From: Streptomyces longisporoflavus
GTDB lineage: Bacteria; Actinomycetota; Actinomycetes; Streptomycetales; Streptomycetaceae
Reading direction: 5' to 3'
Assembly (NCBI RefSeq): GCF_014649775.1
Contig: NZ_BMTR01000008.1
Span: 62,001-126,000, forward strand
Length of the DNA: 64,000 bases
Shown here: in pieces, positions 63,250-64,000 of the stretch
Position numbering within the stretch: position 1 is the stretch's first letter
Layout: each line of letters starts with the position of its first letter
Notes under the pieces: model-generated
Database searches by the model: none
What the model was told of the DNA's origin: nothing
Seen by the model: only the letters and a program-made list of their open reading frames with translations
Translations under genes and position numbers: made by a program

Positions 63250-64000
63250 CCACGACCGTGGCCACCGTGACCGAGGGGACGGACAGCCCGTACGCGCTGT
63301 CCCACCTGGACGCGCTGGAGTCCGAGGCGGTGCACATCTTCCGCGAGGTGGCGGGCGAGTTCGAGCGGCCGGTGATCCTCTTCTCCGGCGGCAAGGACTC
63401 GATCCTCATGCTGCACCTGGCGCTGAAGGCGTTCGCCCCGGCGGCGATCCCCTTCTCGCTCCTTCATGTGGACACCGGGCACAACTTCCCCGAGGTCCTG
63501 GAGTACCGCGACCGCGTGGTGGCCGAGCACGGGCTTCGGCTGCACGTGGCCTCCGTGCAGGAGTACATCGACGCGGGCAAGCTGCGCGAGCGCCCCGACG
63601 GCACCCGCAACCCGCTCCAGACCCTGCCGCTCACCGAGAAGATCCAGAGCGAGAGGTTCGACGCGGTCTTCGGCGGCGGGCGCCGCGACGAGGAGAAGGC
63701 CCGCGCCAAGGAGCGCGTGTTCTCCCTGCGCGACGAGTTCTCGCAGTGGGACCCGCGCCGCCAGCGCCCCGAGCTGTGGCAGCTCTACAACGGCCGCCAC
63801 GCGCCCGGCGAGCACGTCCGCGTCTTCCCGCTGTCCAACTGGACCGAGCTGGACGTGTGGCAGTACATCGCCCGCGAGCACATCGAGCTCCCCGGGATCT
63901 ACTTCGCGCACGAGCGTGAGGTCTTCAGCCGCTCGGGCATGTGGCTGACCGCCGGCGAGTGGGGCGGCCCCAAGGACGGCGAGACGACTCAGAAGCGCCT
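63246..64000 (+). CDS. cysD: Sulfate adenylyltransferase subunit 2 (cut by window edge)
   Basis: The first 251 codons of the ATP-sulfurylase catalytic subunit, which makes APS from ATP and sulfate. Visible are the PP-loop VILFSGGKDSILMLHLALKA, LLHVDTGHNFPEVLEYRDR, FGGGRRDEEKARAKERVFSL and FPLSNWTELDVWQYIARE, all diagnostic of CysD. ATG 63246 follows GAAAGGGG. The GTPase partner CysN is expected just beyond the right edge. Confidence 0.94.
   Translation, partial: MTTTVATVTEGTDSPYALSHLDALESEAVHIFREVAGEFERPVILFSGGKDSILMLHLALKAFAPAAIPFSLLHVDTGHNFPEVLEYRDRVVAEHGLRLHVASVQEYIDAGKLRERPDGTRNPLQTLPLTEKIQSERFDAVFGGGRRDEEKARAKERVFSLRDEFSQWDPRRQRPELWQLYNGRHAPGEHVRVFPLSNWTELDVWQYIAREHIELPGIYFAHEREVFSRSGMWLTAGEWGGPKDGETTQKR

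Overview
The window is a very GC-rich chromosomal segment with strong third-position GC bias, GTG starts and long spurious antisense ORFs. Gene content (PucR/xanthine dehydrogenase locus, DUF2637, RsbW-like ATPase, CYP105-type P450 with ferredoxin, ANTAR protein, bldA-type TTA codon) points to a Streptomyces species. No rRNA, tRNA, insertion sequence, prophage or CRISPR array was seen. Family calls come from reading the protein sequences and from memory of the families; no database search was run.

Layout. 1-8569: purine catabolism. Leftward genes encode the three xanthine dehydrogenase subunits, a purine permease and the XdhC maturation factor, with a divergent PucR regulator. 8570-13214: a TPR-like protein, a GntR/FCD regulator, an FhuF-type iron reductase behind a clear iron box, a DUF2637 membrane protein and an RsbW-like ATPase. 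13432-28107: carbohydrate and general metabolism (GH38 mannosidase, pyruvate oxidase), a PP2C-like protein, a large subtilase with a divergent regulator, a DUF456 protein, an F420-type oxidoreductase and an Ada-AlkA repair protein. 28108-34959: rsgA with a tiny upstream ORF, then a NUDIX gene and a three-gene locus that I recognise as a CATRA-type conflict system (small protein, four-TM protein, TPR-CHAT protease). 35118-41968: flavin monooxygenase, AraC regulator, P450 plus ferredoxin, and a secreted PL8 lyase. 42189-48368: a CheB-CheR-ANTAR cluster outside any chemotaxis context, then two overlapping paralogous membrane-anchored proteins. 48525-59623: GH2 beta-galactosidase, VOC protein, two AraC regulators, NmrA-like protein, BrkB membrane protein, AidB-like acyl-CoA dehydrogenase, GAF regulator and GNAT. 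59779-64000: assimilatory sulfate reduction operon (leader peptide, sulfite reductase, 59-aa zinc-ribbon protein, cysH, cysC, cysD), running off the right edge.

Most notable: (1) the CATRA locus, whose CHAT protease gene carries the only in-frame TTA codon I found; (2) the 27-codon Cys-containing leader ORF before sulfite reductase, with two mutually exclusive hairpins behind it; (3) a 13-bp perfect inverted repeat whose loop is four 8-bp tandem repeats, and a separate twelve-copy 8-bp array; (4) a four-run G5 quadruplex motif; (5) a dispersed intergenic element present three times, one copy of which supplies the C-terminus and stop codon of an ada-alkA gene whose glycosylase active site looks deleted; (6) TAGGCT-type leaderless promoters in front of three genes.
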